Assembly (NCBI RefSeq): GCF_014874095.1
Contig: NZ_JADBEB010000001.1
Span: 1,984,001 to 2,048,000 of the forward strand
Source: Plantactinospora soyae
GTDB taxonomy: Bacteria > Actinomycetota > Actinomycetes > Mycobacteriales > Micromonosporaceae
Direction of reading: 5' to 3'
Length of the DNA: 64,000 bases
How positions within the stretch are numbered: position 1 is the stretch's first letter; each line of letters starts with the position of its first letter. Made by a program: the position numbers and the translations under genes. The notes under the pieces are model-generated. The model saw nothing but the letters and a program-made list of their open reading frames with translations, was not told where the DNA came from and searched no databases. This document shows positions 8,789 through 18,172 of this stretch, piece by piece.

Positions 8789-9201
8789 CGCCCATCGCCG
8801 CGCCCCCCCGCGACCGAGCCGTGTGCCGCGCACAAGTCGCCTCCTGAGCTGGCGGGGAGGTGCGGCGGCCGCCGGCACGGCCGCCGCACCCGGTGGAGCG
8901 CGACCCGCCTCCCAGGGGGGAAGACGGCGGGTCTGCGCCCCGGCCCGCGCGGACAGATCACGCCACGACCTCGGAGGCCATTGAGGTCGGATCGTGTCGT
9001 ACCCGCGGGTCGCGGAGCTGACTGCCTCCGCACCGATCTCCGGTCACTCCAGGCTTACGTTCCGGACCTGGAAGCGGTAGAACATTGACCGGTGCCACAT
9101 CGAGCAGAAGCGATCCACATCCCCACATTCCCGTAACGAGAGAACTACCGATAGTAGGCGCGGTTTTCAGGTGTTTTCCGGAGCGCACAGGCGGTAGACG
9201 G
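8789..9201. other. Intergenic region with hairpin and candidate operator
   Basis: This 413-bp divergent region carries a perfect 13-bp-stem hairpin (8859-8871 with 8878-8890, 6-nt loop) and, nearer the XRE gene, a ctac/gtag dyad at 9145-9157 in a lower-GC stretch that could hold the promoter and operator. No convincing extra gene was seen. Confidence 0.6.
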
Positions 9202-10284
9202 ATGGATCACGTCGGCGCAAGGCTGAGGGTGGCGCGTACGGACGCCGCGGTCACCCTGACCCAGATGGCGGCCCGTACCAACTACAGCAAGAGTCATCTG
9301 TGCAACGTCGAGCTCGGCAAACGGCCGGCCACACCGGACCTGGTGTTGGCCTACGAGCGGGTGTTGGGAGACAGCGTGAACCGCAGAGGTGCCCTCGCAC
9401 TCGCCGCGGCCGTGGTCGTGCCCACGGCGGTCGCCGAGCTGATCCAGCACGGGTTCGCCGCCGCCATCGCCCCGCGTCGGCACGTCGACGACTGGATGGC
9501 GCAGGCCGAGGCGTACGGCCAGGACTACATGTCGCTCGGTGCGGCGGAACTCCAGGGCCGGCTCGCCGCCGACCTGGTCGTCCTGCAACAGGAGCTGGAC
9601 AGCCCACACCTGTGGGGCGTGGCGGCCCGGCTGATGACGGTGCACGGCAAGACCCTGCCCTCCAACGACGGCGGCCGGGGCGCGATCCGGTCGTACGAGA
9701 TGGCCGCGATCGCGGCGGACCGGGCCGGTGACCTGGACACCCGGGTCTGGGTACGCGGCCGCGCCGCCCTCGCCCTGGCGTACGAGGGGGCGCACCTGCC
9801 GGTCGCCGCCCGGCTCGCCGGCCAGGCCGTCGGGCTCTCCGAGCGACCGAGCCTGGGCCGGCTGAACGCGCTCACCGCGCAGGCCCACGTTGCGGCGTTC
9901 CGGGGCGACACCGTCGCCAGCCTGTCCAAACTGGACGACGCGCGGCGGGTCTTCGACACGGTCGGCAGCGCGGAGCAGATCTCCGACTTCGCGGTGCCGC
10001 AATGGCGGTTCCACACCTTCGAATCCATGCTGCTGTCCCGGCTCGGGCATCCGGGCGCGGTCGCCGCGCAGGAGGCGGCGGACCGCGCCCGGCCGGTCAC
10101 CCTGCCCCGGTTCGCGACCCACATCGAGCTGCACCGGGGCCTGATGATGGCCTCCGCCGGAGACGCGGCCGGCGGACTCGGGTACGCCCGCCGGGCGCTG
10201 GACCGGTTGCCGCCGGAGCGGCACAGCCTGTCGCTGCGGCTGATGCTGAACGAGGTGGAACGGGTGGCCGGCGCGGCGACCTGA
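9202..10284 (+). CDS. XRE-family regulator with C-terminal TPR-like domain
   Basis: A 360-aa protein from ATG 9202. An HTH_XRE domain (residues about 3-55, ARLRVARTDAAVTLTQMAARTNYSKSHLCNVELGKR) is followed by a short hydrophobic linker (ALALAAAVVVPTAVAEL) and a long alpha-helical region with TPR-like repeats (AWVRGRAALALAYEG, LNALTAQAHVAAFRGD, HRGLMMASAGDAAGGLGYARRAL). Proteins of this layout in actinomycetes are DNA-binding regulators whose TPR part may sense a peptide or partner. Upstream in-frame residues from 9085 are dismissed because they match intergenic sequence. It diverges from the two coupled small Cys-motif genes, a likely target. Confidence 0.85.
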   Translation: MDHVGARLRVARTDAAVTLTQMAARTNYSKSHLCNVELGKRPATPDLVLAYERVLGDSVNRRGALALAAAVVVPTAVAELIQHGFAAAIAPRRHVDDWMAQAEAYGQDYMSLGAAELQGRLAADLVVLQQELDSPHLWGVAARLMTVHGKTLPSNDGGRGAIRSYEMAAIAADRAGDLDTRVWVRGRAALALAYEGAHLPVAARLAGQAVGLSERPSLGRLNALTAQAHVAAFRGDTVASLSKLDDARRVFDTVGSAEQISDFAVPQWRFHTFESMLLSRLGHPGAVAAQEAADRARPVTLPRFATHIELHRGLMMASAGDAAGGLGYARRALDRLPPERHSLSLRLMLNEVERVAGAAT

Positions 10285-10324
10285 ACCGTGGCGCCGTCAC
10301 CCACCATTGCCGGCACCCTAACGG

Positions 10325-11704
10325 TCAGCGGATCTTCGGCGCGGCGCGCATGCCGACGTACACGCACTCGGTGCCGTTGGCCAGGGTGGCGAAGACCACC
10401 GGCATGTAGTCCTCGCTGAACGAGGGCCCGGCCCCGGAGGCGGCGAAGACGTTCTCCGACACCGGCGTCAGCTCCATCTCCAGCGGCGGCGAGAGGTCCC
10501 GCATGCCGTCGACGAACTCGTACCGCAGGTGCGCGGCGCCGTCGGCCTGCCGGCTGACCGTGATGACGACACCCTCCCGCCGGTACGTGCCGAGCAGTGG
10601 CGTGACGTCCACCGTGGGCGGTTGCGCGGCCGGCCCGAACGCCTCCGGCATGCGTACTCCGGCGAACTCGGCCAGCAGTTCGCGGAACAGCGCGGCGTAC
10701 AGCTGTCGGGCGCCGCCGCCGTTGGTCAGCAGGACGACCGCGACCCCGGCGTGCGGAACGATCCGCAGGTAGGCGTACTGGCCGATCGCGGCGCCGTCGT
10801 GGCCGTAGCCGGCGATGCCGTCCCAGTCGTACAGGGTCCAGCCCAGGCCCCAGCCGTCCGCGCTGACGGTCCACTTGTCCGGTACGTCCACCTCGCGGCG
10901 CTGCATCGCCGTCACGCTGTCGGCGGAGAGGATCCGGGTGCCGTCCGGGGAGGTGCCCCCGGCCAGGTGCAGTTGGGCGAAGCAGGCGACGTCGGCGGCG
11001 GTGATCAGGACCCGGCCGTACGGGCCCGCCGAGCGTGGCATCAGGTCCCAGGCCGGAGCCGGATCGGGGTCCTGGCCGGGCTCGCCGAGGTGACTCATGG
11101 CCACCCGGAACCGGAGCGCCTCCTCGGGCAGCGTCATCGTGTGCGCGAGCCCGAGCGGTCCCGCGAGGTAGTCCTGAAGTGCCTGGTCCCAGGTCTTGCC
11201 GGTGAGCACCTCGATGAGGCGGCCCAGTACGACGTATCCGAGGCTGCCGTAGGAGACCGCCGTGCCGGGCGGGCAGTCCAGCGCCACCTCCTTGGCGGCC
11301 TCGACGTACCTGGCCAGACAGTCGTCGCCCCGGCCCGAGTCGTAGGTGAAGTCGTTGGTCACCCCGGCGGTGTGGCTGAGCAGTTGTCGGGTCGTGATCC
11401 GCTTCGTCGCCTCGGGGTCGGGCGTGCCGAACTCCGGCAGCACGTCCACCACCGGCGCGTCCAGGTCCAGCTTGCCGGCGTCGACCAACTGCATCACCAG
11501 GGTGGCGGTGTAGACCTTGGCGATCGAGCCGGACTGGAAGACGGAGTCGGTGGTCGTCACCACTCCGGTGCCCCGGTGCAGGACGCCGCTGGCCAGCTCG
11601 TGGATCTGTCCGTCGACGAGTACGGCCAGGGTCGCACCGGGTACGTGGTGGATCTCGCGCAGTTCGTCGAACCGGGCCTGCCAGGCGGCGTTGTCGAAAG
11701 TCAT
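10325..11704 (-). CDS. Serine hydrolase, class C beta-lactamase/DD-peptidase fold
   Basis: A 459-aa protein without an obvious signal peptide. The penicillin-binding SxxK motif is S60-I-A-K63 in FQSGSIAKVYT. The second motif, normally YxN, reads Y152-G-S154 (SYGSLGY), so the Asn is replaced. A C-terminal GHDGAAIG segment stands where HxG/KTG is expected, and a lipocalin-like C-terminal domain (about 360-459) follows. The family includes esterases and D-aminopeptidases; resistance activity should not be assumed. ATG 11704 has GGAG eight bases upstream. It lies 47 bp downstream of the MFS gene on the same strand and is probably co-transcribed. Confidence 0.88.
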   Translation of the reverse strand: MTFDNAAWQARFDELREIHHVPGATLAVLVDGQIHELASGVLHRGTGVVTTTDSVFQSGSIAKVYTATLVMQLVDAGKLDLDAPVVDVLPEFGTPDPEATKRITTRQLLSHTAGVTNDFTYDSGRGDDCLARYVEAAKEVALDCPPGTAVSYGSLGYVVLGRLIEVLTGKTWDQALQDYLAGPLGLAHTMTLPEEALRFRVAMSHLGEPGQDPDPAPAWDLMPRSAGPYGRVLITAADVACFAQLHLAGGTSPDGTRILSADSVTAMQRREVDVPDKWTVSADGWGLGWTLYDWDGIAGYGHDGAAIGQYAYLRIVPHAGVAVVLLTNGGGARQLYAALFRELLAEFAGVRMPEAFGPAAQPPTVDVTPLLGTYRREGVVITVSRQADGAAHLRYEFVDGMRDLSPPLEMELTPVSENVFAASGAGPSFSEDYMPVVFATLANGTECVYVGMRAAPKIR

Positions 11705-11751
11705 CGTGGGATCTCCGTTCGAGGGGGGTGGATGGTGGCGGCGGGGCGGGG

Positions 11752-13290
11752 TCAGTGGCCGACGAGTACCAGGCTCGGTTCCTCCACCGGGCCGGCGGTC
11801 GGGGTGGGCCCCGCCTTCGGGTCACGCATCACGAGCAGTGCGAGTACGGCCGCGGCCAGGACGCCGCAGGCGGCCGCCGCGAAGCTGGCGGACATCGCGG
11901 TGCCGAAGGCGTCGCGGGCGGCGGCGGCCAGTCCGGCATCGCCGGTCCGGGCGGCGATGCCGAGCGCGTCACCGATCGAGTGGCGGGCGGCCTCGGGCGC
12001 TGCTCCGGACATGGCGCCGGTGAACGCGCTCGACACGATGCTGCCGAGGATGGCCACCCCGAGGGCGGCCCCCGCCTGCTGAATGGTGTCGTTCAGCGCG
12101 GAACCGACCCCGGCCTGCTCGGCGGGCACCGTGCCCATCAGCGCCGCGATGGCCGCCGGCATCGCCAGCCCGCCGCCCGCACCGAGGACGAACAGGGCCG
12201 TTCCCAGCATCAGGAACCCGGCGTCCGGCGAGACGACCGCGAGCAGGCCGAACCCGACCGCCATCACCGTCAGCCCGACCGCGGCCAGGACGCGGTTGCC
12301 GAGCCGGTTGCCCAGGGTGGCGCCGAGGATGTTGAAGACCAGCGAGGCGACCGCCATCGGAATGAAGGCCAGGCCCGCCTCGGTCGGCGTGTAGTCGAGG
12401 ACGAACTGCAGGTACTGGGTCAGCACCAGCAGCAGTCCGCCGTTACCGATCTGTACCAGGGTGAGGGAGAGGCTGCCGCCGCTGAAGTTGCGGGCCCGGA
12501 ACAGTCCCAGCGGAACCATCGGAGCCGAGGTGCGGGTCTCCCAGACCACGAACCCGGCCAGGGCCAGTACGGCCACCGCGAAGGCGCCGAGGGTGCCGGG
12601 ATGGGTCAGGCCGTGTGCGGGCAGCTCGATGATCGCCCAGACCAGGGCGGTCATCCCGACCACGGAGAGGATCGCGCCCAGCGGATCGGGTCGCAGCCAG
12701 GGGCCCTTGGACTCCGGCATCAGTACGAGTGCCGCGATGATCGCCAGCGCCGCGATCGGCACGTTGATCAGGAACACCGCGCCCCACCAGAACCAGGCGA
12801 TCAACGCACCGCCGAGGACCGGGCCACCCACCAGGCCGACCATCGCCACGGCGCTCCAGGCGGACATCGCCTTGCGGCGCTCGGTGTCGTCGAACACCGT
12901 GATCAGGATCGACAGCGTGCTCGGCATCACCAGCGCGCCACCCACGCCCATCACGATCCGCGCGATGATCAGTTGGCCGGGGTCCGAGGCGAAGGTGGCC
13001 ATCAGGGAGGCCACTCCGAACAGCGCCAGCCCGATGATCATGACCTTCCGGCGGCCGAACCGGTCCGAGAGGCTGCCGGTCGTGAGTAGCAGGCCGGCGA
13101 AAACCAGGATGTAGGAATCCAGAATCCACTGGATGTCCTGGGCGCTCGCGCCAAGATCCTTGGCCAGGGACGGGACCGCCACCGTCAACGCCATGTTGTC
13201 GATCACCAGCACCAGCGTGCTGAGGCACAGCACGACCAGGATGAGCCAACGCCCTGGGTGGCGCTCCGGCACCGCACTTCCGTTCAACAT
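11752..13290 (-). CDS. MFS drug exporter, DHA2 (14-TM) family
   Basis: A 512-aa integral membrane transporter with the DHA2 layout: TM1 with motif D1-like DNMALTVAVPSL, the MFS loop 2-3 signature GSLSDRFGRRKVM, and motif C in VGLVGGPVLGGAL, with about 14 hydrophobic helices. Proton-driven efflux of drugs or metabolites is the family role. ATG 13290 follows GGGGGAGA with good spacing. The serine hydrolase lies downstream in the same operon. Two related dyads at 13326-13347 and 13363-13383 lie upstream and suggest repression, probably by a TetR-type protein, although no such gene is adjacent. Confidence 0.92.
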   Translation of the reverse strand: MLNGSAVPERHPGRWLILVVLCLSTLVLVIDNMALTVAVPSLAKDLGASAQDIQWILDSYILVFAGLLLTTGSLSDRFGRRKVMIIGLALFGVASLMATFASDPGQLIIARIVMGVGGALVMPSTLSILITVFDDTERRKAMSAWSAVAMVGLVGGPVLGGALIAWFWWGAVFLINVPIAALAIIAALVLMPESKGPWLRPDPLGAILSVVGMTALVWAIIELPAHGLTHPGTLGAFAVAVLALAGFVVWETRTSAPMVPLGLFRARNFSGGSLSLTLVQIGNGGLLLVLTQYLQFVLDYTPTEAGLAFIPMAVASLVFNILGATLGNRLGNRVLAAVGLTVMAVGFGLLAVVSPDAGFLMLGTALFVLGAGGGLAMPAAIAALMGTVPAEQAGVGSALNDTIQQAGAALGVAILGSIVSSAFTGAMSGAAPEAARHSIGDALGIAARTGDAGLAAAARDAFGTAMSASFAAAACGVLAAAVLALLVMRDPKAGPTPTAGPVEEPSLVLVGH

Positions 13291-13325
13291 GGTCTCTCCC
13301 CCGACGAGGCGTACGGCGTTTCCGT

Positions 13326-13383
13326 ACTGCGCACACTGTACGCACAGGGTCGGGTGAACGCAACTGCGTACGCTGTTCGCAGG
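13326..13383. promoter_or_regulatory. Paired repeats/dyads upstream of MFS exporter
   Basis: Two related sites, actgcgcacactgtacgcacag (13326-13347) and actgcgtacgctgttcgcagg (13363-13383), lie 36-93 bp upstream of the exporter ATG. The second contains perfect ctgcg/cgcag arms around nine bases. Repetition and dyad symmetry fit a TetR-like operator pair. Confidence 0.5.
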
Positions 13384-13431
13384 AGGCGGGATCGAGGTGC
13401 GGAGGGTCGGGCGAATGAGGGCTATCGATGC

Positions 13432-13447
13432 TGTTGCACGTGAAACG
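13432..13447. promoter_or_regulatory. parS: Near-consensus parS (ParB-binding) site
   Basis: The 16-mer tgttgcacgtgaaacg matches the 14-bp parS core GTTTCACGTGAAAC at 13 of 14 positions (13433-13446), with one T-to-G change. It lies in the intergenic stretch between the MFS exporter and sufE, where chromosomal parS sites are often found. No parA/parB gene is in this window. Confidence 0.6.
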
Positions 13448-13485
13448 TTGCCGGAGCGGGGTTTAGTGCCTGGTGGCGACGTACC

Positions 13486-13929
13486 TCAGCCGAGCTGTTC
13501 GCGTACCTGCCGCTTGAGGCGGGCCAGGATGGCGTTGCCGCCCCGGATCCGTAGCGGGCTGATCGCCTGCGCCAGGCCCATCCGCTGATAGAGATCGTCC
13601 GGTACGCCCAGCACCTCCTCGGCGCTCGCCCCGGCCAGACCCTCGGCCAGGATTCCGGCGAAGGCCCGGGTGGTGGGCGCCTCGGGCGGACAGTCGAACC
13701 AGGTGGTCACGGTCCGGTCCGGAGCCACCTCGGCGCGGAGGAAGAACGCCGTCTGACACTCCGGCACCTGCTCCATGCCGGTCCGGTCGGTCAGATGGGC
13801 CGGCAGCGGCGGAACCGCGTCGGAGAACTCCAGCAGCATTTCGAGGACCACGTCCCGGGGGGCGTCGGCGAACTCGGCCACGATCTCGGCGAGTTTCGGT
13901 GGCATCGGCTGCGGGGTGGATTGCGGCAT
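13486..13929 (-). CDS. sufE: SufE family Fe-S cluster assembly protein
   Basis: A 147-aa cytoplasmic protein with the SufE fold: an N-terminal helix pair (PPKLAEIVAEFADAPRDVVLEMLLEFSD), the sulfur-accepting cysteine C58 in VPECQTAFFLRAEV, and a C-terminal helical region (GLAQAISPLRIRGGNAILARLKRQV) matching the family end. SufE accepts persulfide sulfur from a cysteine desulfurase and passes it to the Fe-S scaffold. No suf genes adjoin it; a thiosulfate sulfurtransferase gene, often beside sufE in actinobacteria, is about 5 kb away. It stands alone between the CBS gene and the exporter operon. Confidence 0.9.
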   Translation of the reverse strand: MPQSTPQPMPPKLAEIVAEFADAPRDVVLEMLLEFSDAVPPLPAHLTDRTGMEQVPECQTAFFLRAEVAPDRTVTTWFDCPPEAPTTRAFAGILAEGLAGASAEEVLGVPDDLYQRMGLAQAISPLRIRGGNAILARLKRQVREQLG

Positions 13930-14015
13930 GATCCCCAGGCTACCGAGGTCGCCGCCGGATCGGACGGTCCAGTCGGCGGCGGAAGCGGGTCGGACCCGGG
14001 CCGGCCCCGGGTCGC

Positions 14016-14441
14016 TCAGCTGTCGGGACTCGCCTCGCTGATCTCGCCGAGCGTGGACGACGGGTCCAGGCGAACCGCCAGGTCACCCAGGGAGACGATG
14101 CCGACCAGTTGGCGGTCCGTGTCGCACACCAGGATCCGGCGTACGGACCGCTCCCGCATCAGCATGGCCGCCTCCGTTGCGGTCGCATTCTGCTCGATCA
14201 TCACGATTTCCCGGGTGGTCACCGAGCCGAGGGTGGTCTGTCGGGCGTCCCTGCCCTCGGCCACCGCGCGGACCACGATGTCCCGGTCGGTCACCATGCC
14301 GAGCAGGTTCGGCCCGTCGGTCACCACCACGTCGCCGATGTCGGCGTCCCGCATCGCCCGGGCGGCCTCGTCCAGCGGTGTACCCAGAGGCAGGTAGACG
14401 ACCTGCCTGGTCATGACGTCGCGGACCCTGAGCTGCGTCAC
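14016..14441 (-). CDS. Tandem CBS-domain protein
   Basis: A 141-aa protein made of two CBS domains (residues about 5-60 and 70-130; VRDVMTRQVVYLP and GSVTTREIVMIEQN begin them), which together form a Bateman module that binds adenosyl ligands. I chose the GTG at 14441 over 14453 because GGAGG lies five bases before it. There is no fused enzymatic domain, as with the hypoxic-response-protein-like CBS proteins of actinobacteria. Likely a soluble energy or ligand sensor; partner unknown. Confidence 0.9.
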   Translation of the reverse strand: MTQLRVRDVMTRQVVYLPLGTPLDEAARAMRDADIGDVVVTDGPNLLGMVTDRDIVVRAVAEGRDARQTTLGSVTTREIVMIEQNATATEAAMLMRERSVRRILVCDTDRQLVGIVSLGDLAVRLDPSSTLGEISEASPDS

Positions 14442-14617
14442 GAGAGCCTCCACACCCCGGTCTGTCGCCCCCTAGTGGTTCGATAGCACCTGCTACCCCC
14501 TGGCCGGCACGCTAACACCATGTCGGGTTTCCGATCGACCACTCTGGGTTGTCGGGCGGTATGGTGCGGTTGGCCCGGATAATCCGGCGGGACGCCAGGA
14601 AAGTCTGAGAGGTGCGA

Positions 14618-15238
14618 GTGAAGGCCACCGAGCTCTCCATCCCCGGCGCCTGGGAGTTCCTGCCCCAGCAGTTCTCCGACGACCGGGGCAGTTTCCTGGT
14701 CGGGTACGACGCGGAGTTGTTCGCCGACGCGCTCGGGTTCGAGTTGGCCGTCGCGCAGGTCAACCAGAGCGTGTCCCGCCGAGGCGTGATCCGGGGCGTG
14801 CACTGGGCCGACGTGCCGGTCGGGCAGGCCAAGTACGTCTACTGCTCCCGAGGAGCCGTACTCGACATCGTCGTCGACCTGCGGGTCGGCTCGCCGACGT
14901 TCGGCCAGCACGAGGTGACCCGACTCGACACCATCGACAACCGCGCGGTCTACCTGGCCGAAGGGCTCGGTCACGCCTTCGTCGCGGCGGAGGACGAGAG
15001 CGTCGTCAGTTACCTCTGCTCCACCCGGTACGCCCCCGCCCGGGAACGCATCGTGCACGTACGTGACGAGGAACTGGCGCTGCCCTGGCCGGCCGACATC
15101 GAGCCGATCCTCTCCGAGCGGGACAGGAACGCCCCCACCCTGGCCGAGCTGCGGGCCGCCGGCCTGCTCCCGGACTACCGCGAGTGCCAGCGGTCCTACC
15201 AGGCACATCGGGCCCGCCCCACTCCCCGGACCGGCTGA
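14618..15238 (+). CDS. dTDP-4-dehydrorhamnose 3,5-epimerase family (RmlC-like)
   Basis: A 206-aa cupin-fold sugar epimerase. The family core is intact: RGVIRGVHWADVP with the catalytic His, QAKYVYCSRGAVLDIVVDLRVGSPTFG, and GLGHAFVA. These enzymes epimerise C3 and/or C5 of dTDP-4-keto sugars in rhamnose or deoxysugar synthesis. I chose GTG 14618 rather than 14612 because GAGAGG then has proper spacing and the protein begins at the usual MKATEL. No other rml or sugar genes are adjacent, so the pathway (cell-wall rhamnose or secondary-metabolite sugar) is undetermined. Confidence 0.87.
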   Translation: MKATELSIPGAWEFLPQQFSDDRGSFLVGYDAELFADALGFELAVAQVNQSVSRRGVIRGVHWADVPVGQAKYVYCSRGAVLDIVVDLRVGSPTFGQHEVTRLDTIDNRAVYLAEGLGHAFVAAEDESVVSYLCSTRYAPARERIVHVRDEELALPWPADIEPILSERDRNAPTLAELRAAGLLPDYRECQRSYQAHRARPTPRTG

Positions 15239-15295
15239 GCCCAGACCGCCGGGGTGCCGTCTCGGCCGTTGTCGAGGGGCCACCCCCTGGGCCGG

Positions 15296-17038
15296 TCAGC
15301 CGGTCAGCCGCGCCACCAGGTCCGGCACCGACAGCTCGGCCCGATCGCCGGTGGCCCGGTCGCGCAGTTCGACGTACCCCTCGGTCCAGCGGCGGCCGAC
15401 CACGACGGCGCGGGGGATGCCGATCAGTTCGGCGTCGGTGAACTTGACCCCGGCCGAGACGTGCGCCCGGTCGTCGACCAGCACTCGCAGGCCGAGGTCG
15501 ACGAGCTGGCTCGCGAGTTCGAGCGCCGCCTCCGTCTGCGGCCCCTTGCCGGCGGCGATCAGGTGTACGTCACACGGCGCCACCGCCGCCGGCCAGACCA
15601 GACCCTGCCCGTCGTGGTGCTGTTCCGCGATCACCGCCACCGCCCGGGACACCCCGATGCCGTACGAGCCCATCGTCAACCGGGCGGGCTTGCCGTCCCG
15701 GTCGAGGACGTCGACCCGGAAGGCGTCGGTGTAGCGCCGACCGAGCTGGAACACGTGGCCGATCTCGACGCCCCGGCGGATGGTCAACGCTCCCGGCCGG
15801 CAGGCGGGACACGGGTCGCCGGCCCGTACCTCGGCCGCCTCGATCGTTCCGTCCGGGTTGAAGTCCCGCCCGCAGACCACGCCCGTCGCGTGCCGGCCCG
15901 GCTCGTTCGCCCCGGTCAACCAGGCGGTGCCGGGCGCCACCCGGGGATCGACCAGGTAGCGGATGCCCAGCTTGGCCAGCAGCTGCGGGCCGATGTAGCC
16001 CCGGACCAGGCCACTGCCGTCGGTCCCGGTCCAGTCGAACATCGAGACGGTGGCGGGGCTCAACGACGCGGCGAGCCGCTTCAGGTCGACCTCCCGGTCG
16101 CCCGGTACGCCGACCACCAGCAGCTCCGGCTCGTCCAGTCCGGGACGGCGTACCGCCACGACCACGTTCTTGAGGATGTCGGAGCCGGTCCAGTCGGTCC
16201 GGTCGCCGAGCTGCCGGTCGTTGGCCAGCTCGACCAGGGCGTCGATGGTCGGGGTGTCCGGCGTGTCGTACACCTGGGCCGACGGCTGGGCGTGGACGTC
16301 CCCGGCCGGCGGCGCCGGAGTGGTCACCGCCTCCGTGTTGGCCGCGTAGTCGCAGGCGGTACAGCCGACGAAGGTGTCCTCGCCGGCCGGCGTCGGGGCG
16401 AGGAACTCCTCGGAGGCGGAACCGCCCATCGCACCGGAGATCGCCGCGACGATGGTGTAGTCGATGCCCAGCCGGTCGAAGATCCGCTGGTAGGCGTCGC
16501 GGTGCCGGCCGTACGCGGCCCGCAGGCCGGTCTCGTCCAGGTCGAACGAGTAGGAGTCCTTCATCAGGAACTCGCGTCCGCGCAGCAGCCCGGCCCGGGG
16601 CCGCGCCTCGTCCCGGAACTTCGTCTGCACCTGGAACAACGACACCGGAAAATCGCGGTACGAGGTGAGCGTGTCCCGGACCAGCAGCGCGAACATCTCC
16701 TCGTGGGTGGGCCCGAGCAGGTAGTCCGCGCCCCGCCGGTCGTGCAGGGTGAAGACCTCGTCGCCGTACTCGGTCCACCGGCCGGTCGTCTCGTACGGCT
16801 CCCGGGGCAGCAGGGCCGGCAGCAGCACCTCTTGGGCGCCGATCGCGAGCATCTCCTCCCGGACCACCTGGGTGACCCGGTCCAGTACCAGCCGGCCGAG
16901 CGGCAGCCACGTGTAGCCGCCCGGGGCGACCCGCCGGATGTAGCCGGCGCGGACCAGCAGCCGATGGCTCGGCACCTCCGCGTCGGCCGGGTCCTCGCGC
17001 AGCGTACGCAGAAACAGCGTGGACATCCGTAGCAGCAT
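15296..17038 (-). CDS. proS: Prolyl-tRNA synthetase
   Basis: A 580-aa class II aminoacyl-tRNA synthetase that charges tRNA(Pro). The start at 17038 gives the standard N-terminus [21 protein letters not shown]; the longer open frame to 17302 is upstream DNA. Visible are motif 1 region (YTWLPLG), motif 2 (LGPTHEEMF and [12 protein letters not shown]), an inserted editing domain (about 220-385), motif 3 ([12 protein letters not shown]) and the anticodon-binding domain at the C-terminus. This is the bacterial-type ProRS with an editing insertion. It converges on the RmlC-like gene and diverges from the GDSL gene. Confidence 0.97.
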   Translation of the reverse strand: MLLRMSTLFLRTLREDPADAEVPSHRLLVRAGYIRRVAPGGYTWLPLGRLVLDRVTQVVREEMLAIGAQEVLLPALLPREPYETTGRWTEYGDEVFTLHDRRGADYLLGPTHEEMFALLVRDTLTSYRDFPVSLFQVQTKFRDEARPRAGLLRGREFLMKDSYSFDLDETGLRAAYGRHRDAYQRIFDRLGIDYTIVAAISGAMGGSASEEFLAPTPAGEDTFVGCTACDYAANTEAVTTPAPPAGDVHAQPSAQVYDTPDTPTIDALVELANDRQLGDRTDWTGSDILKNVVVAVRRPGLDEPELLVVGVPGDREVDLKRLAASLSPATVSMFDWTGTDGSGLVRGYIGPQLLAKLGIRYLVDPRVAPGTAWLTGANEPGRHATGVVCGRDFNPDGTIEAAEVRAGDPCPACRPGALTIRRGVEIGHVFQLGRRYTDAFRVDVLDRDGKPARLTMGSYGIGVSRAVAVIAEQHHDGQGLVWPAAVAPCDVHLIAAGKGPQTEAALELASQLVDLGLRVLVDDRAHVSAGVKFTDAELIGIPRAVVVGRRWTEGYVELRDRATGDRAELSVPDLVARLTG

Positions 17039-17243
17039 CCGGGCAGCGTAGTCCCGGACTTCGGGTCGGAGCAGCCGATTTGTCGGGTAGCCGCGCACGC
17101 CCTCCGGGGCTGGCGCGGTGGCGCCGATGCGGCTCCGGTCACCTTCCTCCGGCGGGCGTACGCTCGCCGCGATCCGGCTGACAGACTGGCCCGCAGGGTC
17201 GAGCGGGAGCAAGCAGAGCGGCAGTACGACGGGAGGGCGCGAC

Positions 17244-18026
17244 GTGCGCTGGCGCAACTTCGTGGCGGTGGGGGACAGCTTCACCGAGGGACTGGACGAC
17301 ACCTACCCGGACGGCAGTTTCCGGGGCTGGGCCGACCTGGTGGCCGCGACGCTGGCCGCCGAGGCCGGTCCGGACTTCGGGTACGCCAACCTCGCGATCC
17401 GGGGTCGACTGTTCGGCAACGTCGTGGCGGAGCAGGTGCCCGTCGCCCTCGACATGCGACCCGACCTGATCAGTTTCGCGGCCGGCGGCAACGACGTACT
17501 GCGTCGCAACTTCGACCCGTACCCGCTGATGGAGCGGTTCGACAAGGTCGTCGCGGAACTGCGGGCCGATGGGGCCGACGTACTGCTGTTCCGGTTCGCC
17601 GACGTGATGGCCCGGCTGCCCGGTCAGCGCTTCGTCGCGCCCCGGGTGGCGACCCTGAACCAGGCCGTCGGCGAGGTGGCGGAGCGGCACGGCGCGATGC
17701 TGGTGGACCTCTTCGCCGACGAGGTCTTCCTCAACCCGGTGCTGTGGAGCCCCGACCGGCTGCACCTGTCGGCGGCCGGGCACCGCCGGGTGGCGGCCCG
17801 GGTGCTGGCCACGCTCGAATTGCCGCCGGACGAACAGTGGCTGGTGGTGCCGCCCCGGCCGGCCCCGACGCCGTGGCTGGCGGCCCGGGGCGCGGATCTG
17901 CGCTGGGCCGGACAGCACCTGGCGCCGTGGGTCAAGCGCCGGCTCACCGGCCGGTCGTCCGGGGACACGGTCAGCGCGAAACGGCCGATGCTGGGCCCGT
18001 TCCCCCACCAGCCGTTCGTGGACTGA
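17244..18026 (+). CDS. SGNH/GDSL-type esterase
   Basis: A 260-aa hydrolase of the SGNH superfamily. Block I is [10 protein letters not shown] with the nucleophilic Ser near residue 10, block II Gly in NLAIRGR, block III Asn in AAGGNDVL, and block V Asp-x2-His in SPDRLHLS, so all four SGNH residues are present. No signal peptide is seen, so it should be cytoplasmic; the basic/proline-rich C-terminus (about 205-260) is outside the catalytic domain. GTG 17244 is preceded by GGGAGG with good spacing. The ester substrate is unknown. Confidence 0.9.
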   Translation: MRWRNFVAVGDSFTEGLDDTYPDGSFRGWADLVAATLAAEAGPDFGYANLAIRGRLFGNVVAEQVPVALDMRPDLISFAAGGNDVLRRNFDPYPLMERFDKVVAELRADGADVLLFRFADVMARLPGQRFVAPRVATLNQAVGEVAERHGAMLVDLFADEVFLNPVLWSPDRLHLSAAGHRRVAARVLATLELPPDEQWLVVPPRPAPTPWLAARGADLRWAGQHLAPWVKRRLTGRSSGDTVSAKRPMLGPFPHQPFVD

Positions 18027-18060
18027 GCATTGCCCGGGGCATCACCGCGACGATCGCCCC

Positions 18061-18124
18061 GGGCGTTGGTGCGAACCCGCCGGGCGTCGGTGCGAACCCG
18101 CCGGGCGTCCGTGCGGAACCCGCC
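18061..18124. repeat. Three 21-22-bp tandem units
   Basis: Units at 18061, 18082 and 18103 share gggcgtYSgtgcgaacccgcc with few changes. They lie between the convergent GDSL and pentapeptide-repeat genes, 34 bp after the former's stop. No hairpin terminator is obvious in the same stretch. Confidence 0.8.
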
Positions 18125-18172
18125 CGGGTACGTCCGCTGTGGATGCCGCCGGTGCCGACCGACCTGCGGCGA

